From positions 1-35,577 of the forward strand of contig UQXA01000021.1 of the NCBI GenBank assembly GCA_900544865.1: a stretch of DNA of 35,577 bases. Direction: 5' to 3'. Both the position numbers and the translations under genes were made by a program. The notes below the pieces were generated by a model that saw only the letters and a list, made by a program, of their open reading frames with translations, did not search any database and had not been told where the DNA came from. Below, in pieces: positions 15,252-23,017 of this stretch. Source of the stretch: an uncultured Collinsella sp. (GTDB lineage Bacteria; Actinomycetota; Coriobacteriia; Coriobacteriales; Coriobacteriaceae). The stretch's first letter is position 1, and every line of letters starts with the position of its first letter.

Positions 15252-16166
15252 CTACTCCTCCCCCATGAGCTCGCCGGCGTTGCGGCGCAGCCACTCAAAG
15301 CACAGCGCCGTGGTCGCCTGGGCAACGTTGAGGCTCTCGGTCATGCCGCGCTGGGGAAGCTTGGTCAAAAAGTCGCATTTCTCGAGTACCAGGCGCGAGA
15401 TGCCGTCGCCCTCGGAGCCCATGACGAGCGCCACGCGACCTTCGAAGGGAGCATCCCAGCAGCTGCCCTCGGCGTGCTCGGAGGCGCCGCCCACCCAAAA
15501 ACCAGCGGCCTTGAGGTCATCGAGTGCACGGGCAATATTGGGAACCTGCGCGATAGGCAGATGCATGACAGCACCGGCCGAGGTCTTGTAGCTGCCCACG
15601 GTCACGCCGGCGGCACGCTTGTTGGCGATGACGACGCCGGCCGCGCCCACGACCTCGGCGGAGCGCACAATGGCGCCAAAGTTGCCGTCGTCGGTCACAT
15701 GGTCGAGCACGACGACAAGCGCCGGACCGTCGCCTGCGCGGTCGAGAATATCGGCGACATCAGCATAGGGGAAGTTGCCAACCTCGAGTGCGATGCCCTG
15801 ATGAGCGCCATGGCTCGACAGTGCGTCGAGCTGCGCACGCGGCACATACTTAATGCGGACGCCCGCGGCGTTGAGGTCGTCGACCAAACGCGACAGGGCA
15901 GCATCGCGCTCCCCGCCCTCGGCAATGAGCGCGCACTTGATGGGAAAACCAGTGCGTAGCGCCTCGGCGGCAGCACGACGACCTTCGATAAACTCGCCCT
16001 TGGGAGCCTGGGCAGCGTCGCGGTTGCGATCGCGCTGCGGACGTGCGGCCTGGGTACGATCGCGCTGGCCCTTGGGAGCGGCAGCGCGGTCATTGCGGCG
16101 AATCGGACGCGAGCCAGAAGCAGCCTGCTTGCCGCCACGAGGCGCACGCTTGCGATTGTCGGCCAT
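15252..16166 (-). CDS. rlmB: 23S rRNA 2'-O-ribose methyltransferase, RlmB/SpoU family
   Basis: A 304-residue TrmH/SpoU-type enzyme. In E. coli RlmB methylates G2251 in the peptidyl-transferase P loop. Residues 1-60 are Arg/Lys/Ala-rich and disordered. The substrate-binding domain starts FIEGRRAAAEALR. The knotted SPOUT core carries the three family motifs: DDGNFGAIVRSAEVVGAAGV, ALVMGSEGDGISRLV and LPQRGMTESLNVAQATTALC. The N-terminal tail is longer than in E. coli, as in many actinobacteria. It is flanked by cysS and yacP. Confidence 0.93.
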   Translation of the reverse strand: MADNRKRAPRGGKQAASGSRPIRRNDRAAAPKGQRDRTQAARPQRDRNRDAAQAPKGEFIEGRRAAAEALRTGFPIKCALIAEGGERDAALSRLVDDLNAAGVRIKYVPRAQLDALSSHGAHQGIALEVGNFPYADVADILDRAGDGPALVVVLDHVTDDGNFGAIVRSAEVVGAAGVVIANKRAAGVTVGSYKTSAGAVMHLPIAQVPNIARALDDLKAAGFWVGGASEHAEGSCWDAPFEGRVALVMGSEGDGISRLVLEKCDFLTKLPQRGMTESLNVAQATTALCFEWLRRNAGELMGEE

Positions 16167-16309
16167 AGGACGGCCTCCTTAAATAGATAACGAACAAGAA
16201 TCGACCGTCCGAGCCACGGCACCTTGCCTTTCAATCGTCGGGCATGACCACCAGGTCTATGCCCTCCTCTTTCAAGGCAATCTGCCGCACCTCGAACGGT
16301 CGACAAATA

Positions 16310-17776
16310 CTAGAGACTCTTAATACGAGTGCCCGCGGCCGTATCCTCAATGGTGAGGCCCAGGTCCTTGAGCTGGTCGCGGATGGCATCTGCCAGATCC
16401 CAGTTCTTGGCGGCACGGGCCTCGGCGCGGGCCTCGAGAATCTTGGCAGCAGCCTCGTCCACGTCGTCGCCCGTGTAGGCGACCAGGCCGGCGGCAACGC
16501 CCAGCAGGCCCAGCGGCAGCTCGACCTTGGGCTCGGGAAGCTCGACGCCAAACGTATCGAGCAGCTCGACCAGCGTGTCGGCGGCGGCAAGCGCGGCAGC
16601 CTTGTCGGCAGCGTCGCCCGCCTGCTCCAAATACTGGTTGCACTCGGTCACAAAGCCAAAGACGGCACCCATGGCACCGGCGGTGTTAAAGTCGTCATCC
16701 ATGCACTCCTTAAAGGTGGTGCGGGTCTCGGCGGCCTTGGCGGCAAACGCCTCGGCAGCCGCTTCGTCGGCATCGGCCGTCGCGTGGTTCGCGGCCCAAC
16801 GCAGGTTCTCGACCGTACCGGCGATACGCGTGAGCGAGTTCTCGGCACCCTCCAGGCGCTCCCAAGAAAAGTCGAGCGGCGAGCGATAGCTCGTCTGCAG
16901 CATCAGCAGGCGCAGGGCGGCAGCGGAGTGCTGCTCGAGGACCTCGGCCAGCGTAAAGAAGTTGCCGAGCGACTTGGACATCTTCTCGCCGTCTACCAGC
17001 AGCATGCCCGTGTGCATCCAGGTGTTGGAGAAGCCCTGGTGCCAGGCGCAGGTGGCCTGGGCGCACTCGTTCTCGTGATGCGGGAAGGCAAGGTCGGAGC
17101 CGCCGCCGTGGATGTCGATCGGAGTGCCCAGGTAGCGATGCACCATGGCGGCGCACTCGGTGTGCCAACCGGGACGGCCCTCGCCCCAGGGGCTCGGCCA
17201 GCTGGGCTCGCCGGGCTTGGCGGCCTTCCACAGGGCAAAGTCGAGCGGGTCGTTCTTGTCCTCGTTCTCCTCGATGCGCGCGCCAACCATAAGGTCGTCG
17301 ATGTTGCGGCCCGAGACCTGGCCATAGTTGGGATCGCTGCGCACGGCAAAGTACACATCGCCGTTATCGGCGGCGTAAGCATGGCCCTGCTCGATGAGCG
17401 TCTTGATCATGGCGATCATGGGGCCGATCTCCTTGGTGGCGCGGGGGCGCACATCGGGATCGAGCACGTTGGCGGCGCGCATGACGCCGATGAACTTGTC
17501 GGAGAACTCCGTCGCGACCTCGGCGGCCGTACGGCCCTGCTCGTTGGCGCGCTTGATGATCTTGTCGTCGACATCGGTGAGGTTCTGGGCGAACGTGACC
17601 TCGTAGCCGCTCGCGATGAGCCAGCGGCGAATCACGTCAAAGCTGATGAACGTGCGGGCGTTGCCGATGTGGATGTTGTCGTAGACCGTGGGGCCGCACA
17701 CGTACATGCGGACCTTGCCGGACTCGATGGGCTGGAACTCTTCCTTTTTATGGGTAGCGCTATTGTAGATACGCAT
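16310..17776 (-). CDS. cysS: Cysteinyl-tRNA synthetase
   Basis: A 488-residue class I synthetase that charges tRNA-Cys. The zinc ligands fit the E. coli pattern (Cys27, Cys208, His233, Glu237). HIGN (36-39) is the HIGH motif and KMSKS is at 265-269. The C-terminal anticodon-binding region ends ...AGTRIKSL. Its AAGGAG ribosome site lies in the end of ispF, 3 bases away. The 143 bases to rlmB contain a protein-like stretch in another frame that stops at 16231, discussed as a finding. Confidence 0.97.
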   Translation of the reverse strand: MRIYNSATHKKEEFQPIESGKVRMYVCGPTVYDNIHIGNARTFISFDVIRRWLIASGYEVTFAQNLTDVDDKIIKRANEQGRTAAEVATEFSDKFIGVMRAANVLDPDVRPRATKEIGPMIAMIKTLIEQGHAYAADNGDVYFAVRSDPNYGQVSGRNIDDLMVGARIEENEDKNDPLDFALWKAAKPGEPSWPSPWGEGRPGWHTECAAMVHRYLGTPIDIHGGGSDLAFPHHENECAQATCAWHQGFSNTWMHTGMLLVDGEKMSKSLGNFFTLAEVLEQHSAAALRLLMLQTSYRSPLDFSWERLEGAENSLTRIAGTVENLRWAANHATADADEAAAEAFAAKAAETRTTFKECMDDDFNTAGAMGAVFGFVTECNQYLEQAGDAADKAAALAAADTLVELLDTFGVELPEPKVELPLGLLGVAAGLVAYTGDDVDEAAAKILEARAEARAAKNWDLADAIRDQLKDLGLTIEDTAAGTRIKSL

Positions 17777-17779
17777 TCG

Positions 17780-18274
17780 TTACTCCTTAACGGTTTTCTG
17801 TAGCAGGCAGACGGCCCAGGCGCCGATTCCCTCGCCCCGGCCTTCCCAACCGAGCTTTTCGGTCGTAGTGGCGGCGACGCCCACGTTTTCGACGTCAACG
17901 CCCAGGGCATGGGCAAGGTTGGCGCGCATGGCATCGCGGTGCGGGGTGATCTTGGGTTGCTGACAGGCAATGGTGCAATCGGCATCGACAAACTCGAAGC
18001 CCAGCTCGCGCGCATAGTCCATCACGCGAGCGAGCAGCACCATCGAATCGGCACCCTCATAGGCGGGGTCGGTATCGGGGAATAGCTTGCCGATGTCTCC
18101 CCCGCGGCAGGCGCCCAGAATAGCGTCGGCCAAGGCGTGCGCGAGCACATCGGCATCCGAGTGGCCCAGCAGGCCGCGCTCGTAGGGAATGTCGACACCG
18201 CCGATGATACATCGACGCCCCTCCACCAGACGGTGAACGTCGTAGCCATGGCCAATGCGCAGGTTACTGAACAT
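17780..18274 (-). CDS. ispF: 2-C-methyl-D-erythritol 2,4-cyclodiphosphate synthase
   Basis: A 164-residue MEP-pathway enzyme that cyclises CDP-methylerythritol 2-phosphate to MEcPP. The signature RIGHGYDVHRLVEGR gives the zinc ligands (Asp and His), followed by LLGHSDADVLAHALADAILG. The C-terminal TTTEKLGWEGRGEGIGAWAV closes the active site. The start at 18274 (MFSNLRIGHG) has GGGAGAGGA upstream and overlaps the ispD stop by 11 bases, so translation is coupled. A longer frame to 18307 lies inside ispD. IspF acts directly after IspD and IspE. Confidence 0.96.
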   Translation of the reverse strand: MFSNLRIGHGYDVHRLVEGRRCIIGGVDIPYERGLLGHSDADVLAHALADAILGACRGGDIGKLFPDTDPAYEGADSMVLLARVMDYARELGFEFVDADCTIACQQPKITPHRDAMRANLAHALGVDVENVGVAATTTEKLGWEGRGEGIGAWAVCLLQKTVKE

Positions 18275-18992
18275 GGGGAAGGTCCTCTCCCTCGGCCATG
18301 CGGCCAAGCAGAATCGCGGTTACGGGACGCAGGTCCTCGGGCACCGTCACCTTAAGGTTATCGCGCGGGCTCTGGACGCAGCGGACGCGCCCACCCATGC
18401 GCTCGACCAGCGACGAATCATCGGTGCCGATAAAGCCCTCAGCAATGGCTGCAGCGTGGGCGCGCTTCATAGCATCGACGCTAAAGATCTGCGGCGTCTG
18501 CGCTGCCCAGTAGAGCTCACGCGGCGGCGTCTCGACGATGTTGTCGCCATCGACGATCTTGAGCGTGTCGATCGCGGGCTGACCACACACGACACCGTCG
18601 AGAGCACGGTCGCTCACGAGCACGTCGATAGCGTGGTCGATGGCCTCGGTCGTAATGAGCGGACGAGCGCCATCGTGAATGGCGACGTATTCAAAGCCCG
18701 CCGGAACCGCATGCACGCCGGCACGGGTGGAATCCTGACGGGTATCGCCGGCATCGGCAAAGCTGATGGGCGTGTCATAGTCAAACGGGTCGATGGCCAG
18801 GCGGCGCATCTCGGCACGACGCTCGGCAGGGCAAACTACGACGATGTGGCCGACCTTGTCGCTACGATCGAACGCACGGATGGACCAGCTCATGAGCGGA
18901 CGGCCCGCCACGTTAACGAGCTGCTTGCCGCCGGGATTTCCAAAGCGCTGGCCGCTGCCGCCAGCAACGACCACGGCGCATACGGGCGCCAT
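18264..18992 (-). CDS. ispD: 2-C-methyl-D-erythritol 4-phosphate cytidylyltransferase
   Basis: A 242-residue nucleotidyltransferase that makes CDP-methylerythritol from MEP and CTP. The N-terminal VVAGGSGQRFGNPGGKQLV is the CTP-binding loop with its conserved Lys. Further motifs are RPLMSWSIRAF, HDGARPLI and AAQTPQIFS. The start codon shares one base with the disA stop (TAATG). Pairing with ispF and disA is the Bacillus-type arrangement. Normal length. Confidence 0.95.
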   Translation of the reverse strand: MAPVCAVVVAGGSGQRFGNPGGKQLVNVAGRPLMSWSIRAFDRSDKVGHIVVVCPAERRAEMRRLAIDPFDYDTPISFADAGDTRQDSTRAGVHAVPAGFEYVAIHDGARPLITTEAIDHAIDVLVSDRALDGVVCGQPAIDTLKIVDGDNIVETPPRELYWAAQTPQIFSVDAMKRAHAAAIAEGFIGTDDSSLVERMGGRVRCVQSPRDNLKVTVPEDLRPVTAILLGRMAEGEDLPHVQ

Positions 18993-20059
18993 TATGCGTT
19001 CCCCTGTTTGGTGCCCTTCATGCGGTACAGCGAGTCCGCAAGAATGGCAGGGTTGTTGACGCCAAAGTCGCCCAGGCGCTCCGGATCCTCGCTAATGTCG
19101 TCCATGAGCTCCTGCAGCGAGCCATACTCGTCGACGATCTTCTCGGCCACGCCGTCGCGCACGACGGACACGCGCGAAAGCGTGCGCAGGCCCAGCGGCG
19201 TCATGACGGAGTCCTCGTCCAGGTCGTCATAGCCCAGAACTGCCGCCACGTGCTGCGGGTCGGATAGGTCCTTAGGCGTCATACGGGCAAGCTCAGCGCG
19301 GATCTTCTCGGCGTTGGCCTCAGAGGAATCGCTTGCGTAGTCGCGGATCATCAGGTCGTATTCGGTATCCATGCTGGAGCCCGCGAGCTGCTCGAGCTGC
19401 ATCTGCACGAGCTTGCCCTGGTTACCCAGCTTGACGATGCAATCCTTAAGCTCGGTCTTTGCCTGCTGCATGATCTCGAAACTCGAGAAAATGCCGGTGA
19501 TGTCGGCGAGCGTGACGTAGTCGTCGAGCTCAAGGGCCGTCAGGCGCAGCAAGGAGCGGTCGAGCGACTGACGGGTGGTCTGGAGCGTGGCGACGAGCTG
19601 GTTGACCGAGCTCATGATGGTGGTGACGGGCTGGATCTCGTAGCTCTTGCCGTGAACGTACACGTTAACGACGGCGCGACGAGCCGAAACCGAGATCACG
19701 ATGGCATCGGTGAGCACCGACATGCGAGCGGCAGTACGGTGACGCATGCCCGTCTCACTCGTGGCGAGCGAGGGATCGGGATTGAGGTGGAAGTTGGCGC
19801 GCAGGATCTGGGTGAGGTCGCCATCGATAACGATGGCGCCGTCCATCTTGGAAAGCTCGAACAGGCGGTTCGAGGTAAACGAAATGTTGAGCGGGAAGCC
19901 GTCGTTACCGGCGGCGAGCACGTTTTCGGTGTCGCCGACGCAGATAAGGGCGCCCAGGTGACCGGCAATGATCATGTCGAGAGCGGTGCGGATCGGCTGG
20001 CCAGGTGCCGTCAGGCGAATGGCCTGTTCCATACGCTTTTGCAGCTCATTCTTATCCAA
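18992..20059 (-). CDS. disA: DNA integrity scanning protein, diadenylate cyclase DisA
   Basis: A 355-residue enzyme that makes c-di-AMP from two ATP and in Bacillus scans DNA for branched structures. The DAC domain has MDGAIVIDGD (72-81, DGA at 73-75) and GMRHRTAARMS (104-114). The linker is helical (DRSLLRLTALELDDYVTLAD) and the C-terminal helix-hairpin-helix region contains SRVSVVRDGVAEKIVDEYGS. The start is a TTG at 20059 with GGGAG eight bases upstream; no in-frame ATG lies upstream. radA, its usual Firmicute neighbour, is not upstream here: the next gene is the divergent riboswitch-controlled mntP. Confidence 0.95.
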   Translation of the reverse strand: MDKNELQKRMEQAIRLTAPGQPIRTALDMIIAGHLGALICVGDTENVLAAGNDGFPLNISFTSNRLFELSKMDGAIVIDGDLTQILRANFHLNPDPSLATSETGMRHRTAARMSVLTDAIVISVSARRAVVNVYVHGKSYEIQPVTTIMSSVNQLVATLQTTRQSLDRSLLRLTALELDDYVTLADITGIFSSFEIMQQAKTELKDCIVKLGNQGKLVQMQLEQLAGSSMDTEYDLMIRDYASDSSEANAEKIRAELARMTPKDLSDPQHVAAVLGYDDLDEDSVMTPLGLRTLSRVSVVRDGVAEKIVDEYGSLQELMDDISEDPERLGDFGVNNPAILADSLYRMKGTKQGNA

Positions 20060-20216
20060 GGCATCGCTCCCATCGTATACGCTCCATAAACGCTAAATAG
20101 TTTCTCACGGTTTGTCCCCGCAGCAGCCACGAAATCCGATGCTTACAGAATGAGCGAACACAGCTGAGAGCCCAACCCAAATGAGCTGTTTGTGTGGTAG
20201 CATCGGGATTCGCATA

Positions 20217-20363
20217 AATGGGGGAGTAGTCGCGTGGCCGGGTTCGCCTCCGGTGGCGCGGCAAGTCAACATACTGGCCGATGCGGCCTGGCTTGCCTTA
20301 ATGAACGAGACTCGTGGCTGTGCGCGCAACGCGTACGCCACGGGTCTTTTTTGTTACTCCCCC
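20217..20363 (+). ncRNA. yybP-ykoY manganese riboswitch with expression platform
   Basis: The leader begins GGGGGAGTAG (20220-20229), followed by a G-C hairpin (GGCCGGGTTCGCC), the conserved GTCAACATAC (20266-20275), a second arm (GGCCGATGCGGCC), and AACGAGAC (20304-20311). These match the conserved 5' and core segments of the yybP-ykoY family, known to bind Mn2+ and to control mntP genes. TACTCCCCC (20355-20363) could pair with the 5' GGGGGAGTA. The exact boundary is inferred. Confidence 0.88.
20308..20352 (+). terminator. Riboswitch-controlled intrinsic terminator
   Basis: AGACTCGTGGC (20308-20318) pairs with GCCACGGGTCT (20337-20347) with one G-T, with further pairing inside, and ends in TTTTTT (20347-20352). 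It uses bases of the aptamer's 3' core (GAGAC), so ligand binding should prevent termination and turn mntP on in Mn2+. Confidence 0.8.
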
Positions 20364-20405
20364 AAGAGGTACACGCGGGTTCGCCCGCAGAGAGGGAGCC
20401 AGACT

Positions 20406-20990
20406 ATGGGACTCGCAGAGCTCGCGTTGCTCGCCGTTGGCCTTTCGATGGACGCCTTTGCCGTTTCCATCTGCAAGGGCCTTGGCATGAAGAAGATCAA
20501 CTTTAAAGTCGCCATGGTGCTCGGCCTGTTCTTTGGCGGCTTTCAGGCCGGCATGCCCGTAATCGGATGGGCGCTCGGCAGTCAATTCATGGGCATCATC
20601 GGACCCATCGACCATTGGATCGCCTTTATCCTTTTGGCCTTCATCGGCGGCAAAATGCTGTGGGAGGCCTTTACCGAGGACGAGGATGAGGACGAGGGCG
20701 ACGGCAAGGATGCCGAAAAGATCAACCTGGGCGAGTACCTGATCCTCGCCATCGCCACCTCAATCGACGCCCTGGCCGTGGGTATCTCGTTCGCCGCGCT
20801 TTCGGTCGACATCGTCCCCGCCGTGTCGCTCATCGGCGTTACAACGTTTATCTTCTCCGTCGCCGGCGTAGCGATCGGCCACACCTTTGGCGCGCGCTAC
20901 GAAAAACCCGCCACCATCGTGGGTGGCGTCGTGCTCATCCTCATCGGGCTTAAGATCTTACTTGAGCATCTGGGGATCCTCGCGATATAA
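20406..20990 (+). CDS. mntP: Manganese efflux pump MntP
   Basis: A 194-residue, six-helix membrane protein that exports Mn2+. The two repeats carry the conserved aspartate motifs GLSMDAFAVSICKG (about 13-26) and ATSIDALAVGISFA. The central cytosolic loop is strongly acidic (EDEDEDEGDGKDAEK). The start at 20406 has GAGGGAG upstream. It lies 43 bases after the riboswitch region and is probably a monocistronic Mn2+-induced gene, divergent from disA. Confidence 0.95.
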   Translation: MGLAELALLAVGLSMDAFAVSICKGLGMKKINFKVAMVLGLFFGGFQAGMPVIGWALGSQFMGIIGPIDHWIAFILLAFIGGKMLWEAFTEDEDEDEGDGKDAEKINLGEYLILAIATSIDALAVGISFAALSVDIVPAVSLIGVTTFIFSVAGVAIGHTFGARYEKPATIVGGVVLILIGLKILLEHLGILAI

Positions 20991-21030
20991 AAAACGTCTC
21001 TCATAAGCCAACGTCAATGTAGGGGTCTCA

Positions 21031-21099
21031 TGCAGAGTTTTGCATAATGCCTATTCGTGCAGACTTTTGCATGTCATACTGATATGCAAAAGTCTGCAC
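21031..21099. promoter_or_regulatory. Three operator copies upstream of hipBA
   Basis: GTGCAGACTTTTGCAT (21057-21072) and its exact complement (21084-21099) form a 16-bp inverted repeat with an 11-base spacer. A third near-copy, TGCAGAGTTTTGCAT, lies at 21031-21045. They end 14 bases before the hipB start, so HipB/HipBA binding should repress the operon. Confidence 0.75.
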
Positions 21100-21113
21100 G
21101 TTAGGAGATCGCC

Positions 21114-21584
21114 GTGGATACCCTTCCCATCACCACACCGCGCCAAGCTGGCATCTACGTGCGCCAGGCACGCGAGACTCAGGGTCTCACCCGTGCCGCC
21201 CTCGCAAAAAAGGCCGGTGTTTCGGAGCGTCTGCTCGCATCGCTCGAGCTAGGAGACGCCATCGGCATTCGACTCGACAAGTTGCTGGTGATTTTCGACG
21301 CTCTTGGACTGGCGCTCGCAGCACAAGGAAATATAAGCAAAACGAAAAATGAGCACCCAGTCGACGCCCCGCATGCCAATCCGCTGCCTCGCAGCATCCC
21401 CAGGCACCATCACACTCAACGTCCTCATCATCGCAACCGTCGCAGCACAACCATTCCGGCTCTTGCAGATACCACCCTTACGTCCGAGCTCTACGACAGG
21501 GCCTTCGCCGATTTCGCCATGTCCAATCTCGGAGTCTCGATTGCCGCAAACGCATCTAACCAAACCAAGCCCGAAGGGAAATAG
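21114..21584 (+). CDS. hipB: HipB-like antitoxin, XRE-family HTH
   Basis: A 156-residue protein. The XRE helix-turn-helix is at about 9-65 (GIYVRQARETQGLTRAALAK and AGVSERLLASLELGDAIGIR), followed by the HipB-typical VIFDALGLALAAQG. Residues 80-115 are Pro/His/Arg-rich and the rest is of unknown fold, so it is longer than E. coli HipB (88). The start is a GTG at 21114 with TAGGAG upstream. It binds DNA and neutralises HipA. The stop is 3 bases before hipA. Confidence 0.88.
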   Translation: MDTLPITTPRQAGIYVRQARETQGLTRAALAKKAGVSERLLASLELGDAIGIRLDKLLVIFDALGLALAAQGNISKTKNEHPVDAPHANPLPRSIPRHHHTQRPHHRNRRSTTIPALADTTLTSELYDRAFADFAMSNLGVSIAANASNQTKPEGK

Positions 21585-21587
21585 CCA

Positions 21588-22892
21588 ATGGCCAGAACAT
21601 CACTTCGGACCATTATTTGCGGCGTACCTGCGGGAACGCTCACGCAAGATGAGAACGGTCTTATCAGCTTTACCTACGATCATGACTATGACGGGCCAGC
21701 CCTATCGACCAACATACCCGTATCAAATCGCACATACGGCCAACAGGTCATGAATCCGTACTTGTTTGGCCTTCTACCCGACAGCGAGGACCAACGAAAA
21801 GCGATTGCCGCCGAATTCAACGTTAGGCCCAACAATCCCGTTGCGTTGCTCAGCCATATCGGACTCGACTGTCCGGGCGGAGTGCAGTTTTGTGCCGAAG
21901 AAGATGCCGACGCCGTCCTGCATCGCGCTGGCGACTACCGCCCTATAGACGACCACGAAATTGCTCTCCGTCTCAAGTCGATCAGAGATGACCGCGATGC
22001 ATCGTGGATGGGTCTAGATGAAAGTTGGTCACTTGGAGGCAACCAGGGCAAGTTCGCGCTCGCGTTCATAAACGGCCGCTGGTGCGAATGCATGGGCTCC
22101 TCGCCCACGACGCATATTTTCAAAAATGGCGTTATCGGATTTAAACTCGAGGCTCTCAATGAGTTTGCCTGCATGAAAAGCGCCCAGCGCGCCGGTATCG
22201 CAACGGCAAACGTCGAATATCGTATGTTTGAGGACGAACCTGCCCTCATTGTTGAGCGCTATGACCGCGTGAAAGTCGAAGACGGAACGATCAGGCGCCT
22301 ACATCAAGAAGACCTCTGTCAGGCACTTGGGGTGATGCCCGCCCAAAAGTACACAGCAGACGGCGGCCCGACCACCCGCGACATTCAAGAGCTCCTCGTA
22401 AATACGAGCCACCATCAACTTAACCTGTATCTGTTTACGCAGATACTGTTCTTCAACGCCATTATCGGCGCACCGGATGCGCACGCGAAAAACTATTCCC
22501 TACTCCTTGGAAACGACGGCGCAGCCATGATGGCTCGAATGTACGATGTCGCATCGGGGCTGGCATACGAGCGCATGCGCCGCCGGGCGCGTCTCGCCAT
22601 GAGCGTTGGCGGCGAAAATCGTGTGGGGCGCATCGGTCCAGGCGCTATCCGTCGATACCACGGTATGGGCGACCCCGCGCTGGAGGCGGCGCTCATCGAT
22701 GCCGGACTATCTGAGAAGTTTTGCTTTGCGACCATGATGGACCTCGCCTACGAGGTACCCATTTGCATGGAAGAGGTCATGGACGAATACGCCGACCTGC
22801 CCGGCATGGCGGACCTGCGCGAGCATATGCTCGGCCCCGTCCGTGAAAACTGCCAGCGCACCCTCGACCTCATCAAGGCGGATATGGGCTAG
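21588..22892 (+). CDS. hipA: HipA serine/threonine-protein kinase toxin
   Basis: A 434-residue HipA of normal length. It has the N-subdomain (VMNPYLFGLLPDSEDQR), P-loop SLGGNQGKFAL (148-158), FKNGVIGFKLEALNEFACMK, HQEDLCQALG (239-248), catalytic GAPDAHAKNYSLLL (294-307, Asp297) and metal-binding YDVASGL (319-325). HipA phosphorylates a translation target (GltX in E. coli), causing dormancy. All key residues are intact. Translated after hipB with a short gap; a terminator follows. It is the second HipA-type kinase in this window. Confidence 0.93.
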   Translation: MARTSLRTIICGVPAGTLTQDENGLISFTYDHDYDGPALSTNIPVSNRTYGQQVMNPYLFGLLPDSEDQRKAIAAEFNVRPNNPVALLSHIGLDCPGGVQFCAEEDADAVLHRAGDYRPIDDHEIALRLKSIRDDRDASWMGLDESWSLGGNQGKFALAFINGRWCECMGSSPTTHIFKNGVIGFKLEALNEFACMKSAQRAGIATANVEYRMFEDEPALIVERYDRVKVEDGTIRRLHQEDLCQALGVMPAQKYTADGGPTTRDIQELLVNTSHHQLNLYLFTQILFFNAIIGAPDAHAKNYSLLLGNDGAAMMARMYDVASGLAYERMRRRARLAMSVGGENRVGRIGPGAIRRYHGMGDPALEAALIDAGLSEKFCFATMMDLAYEVPICMEEVMDEYADLPGMADLREHMLGPVRENCQRTLDLIKADMG

Positions 22893-22922
22893 GTGGCCGC
22901 AATTTCCCATTTCCCAAAAGAA

Positions 22923-22962
22923 GAGAGGGGGCACCTGTCGCAAAGACCGGGTGCCCCCTCTC
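22923..22962. terminator. Bidirectional terminator between hipA and pepD
   Basis: GAGAGGGGGCAC (22923-22934) pairs with GTGCCCCCTCTC (22951-22962) across a 16-base loop. On the minus strand TTCTTTT follows, suited to end pepD. On the plus side it lies 31 bases after hipA. Confidence 0.85.
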
Positions 22963-23017
22963 GTAATGTCATTTGCAATCCGCTAGCACGTGGCTCGGAC
23001 TGCTGCTAGCGCAACCT

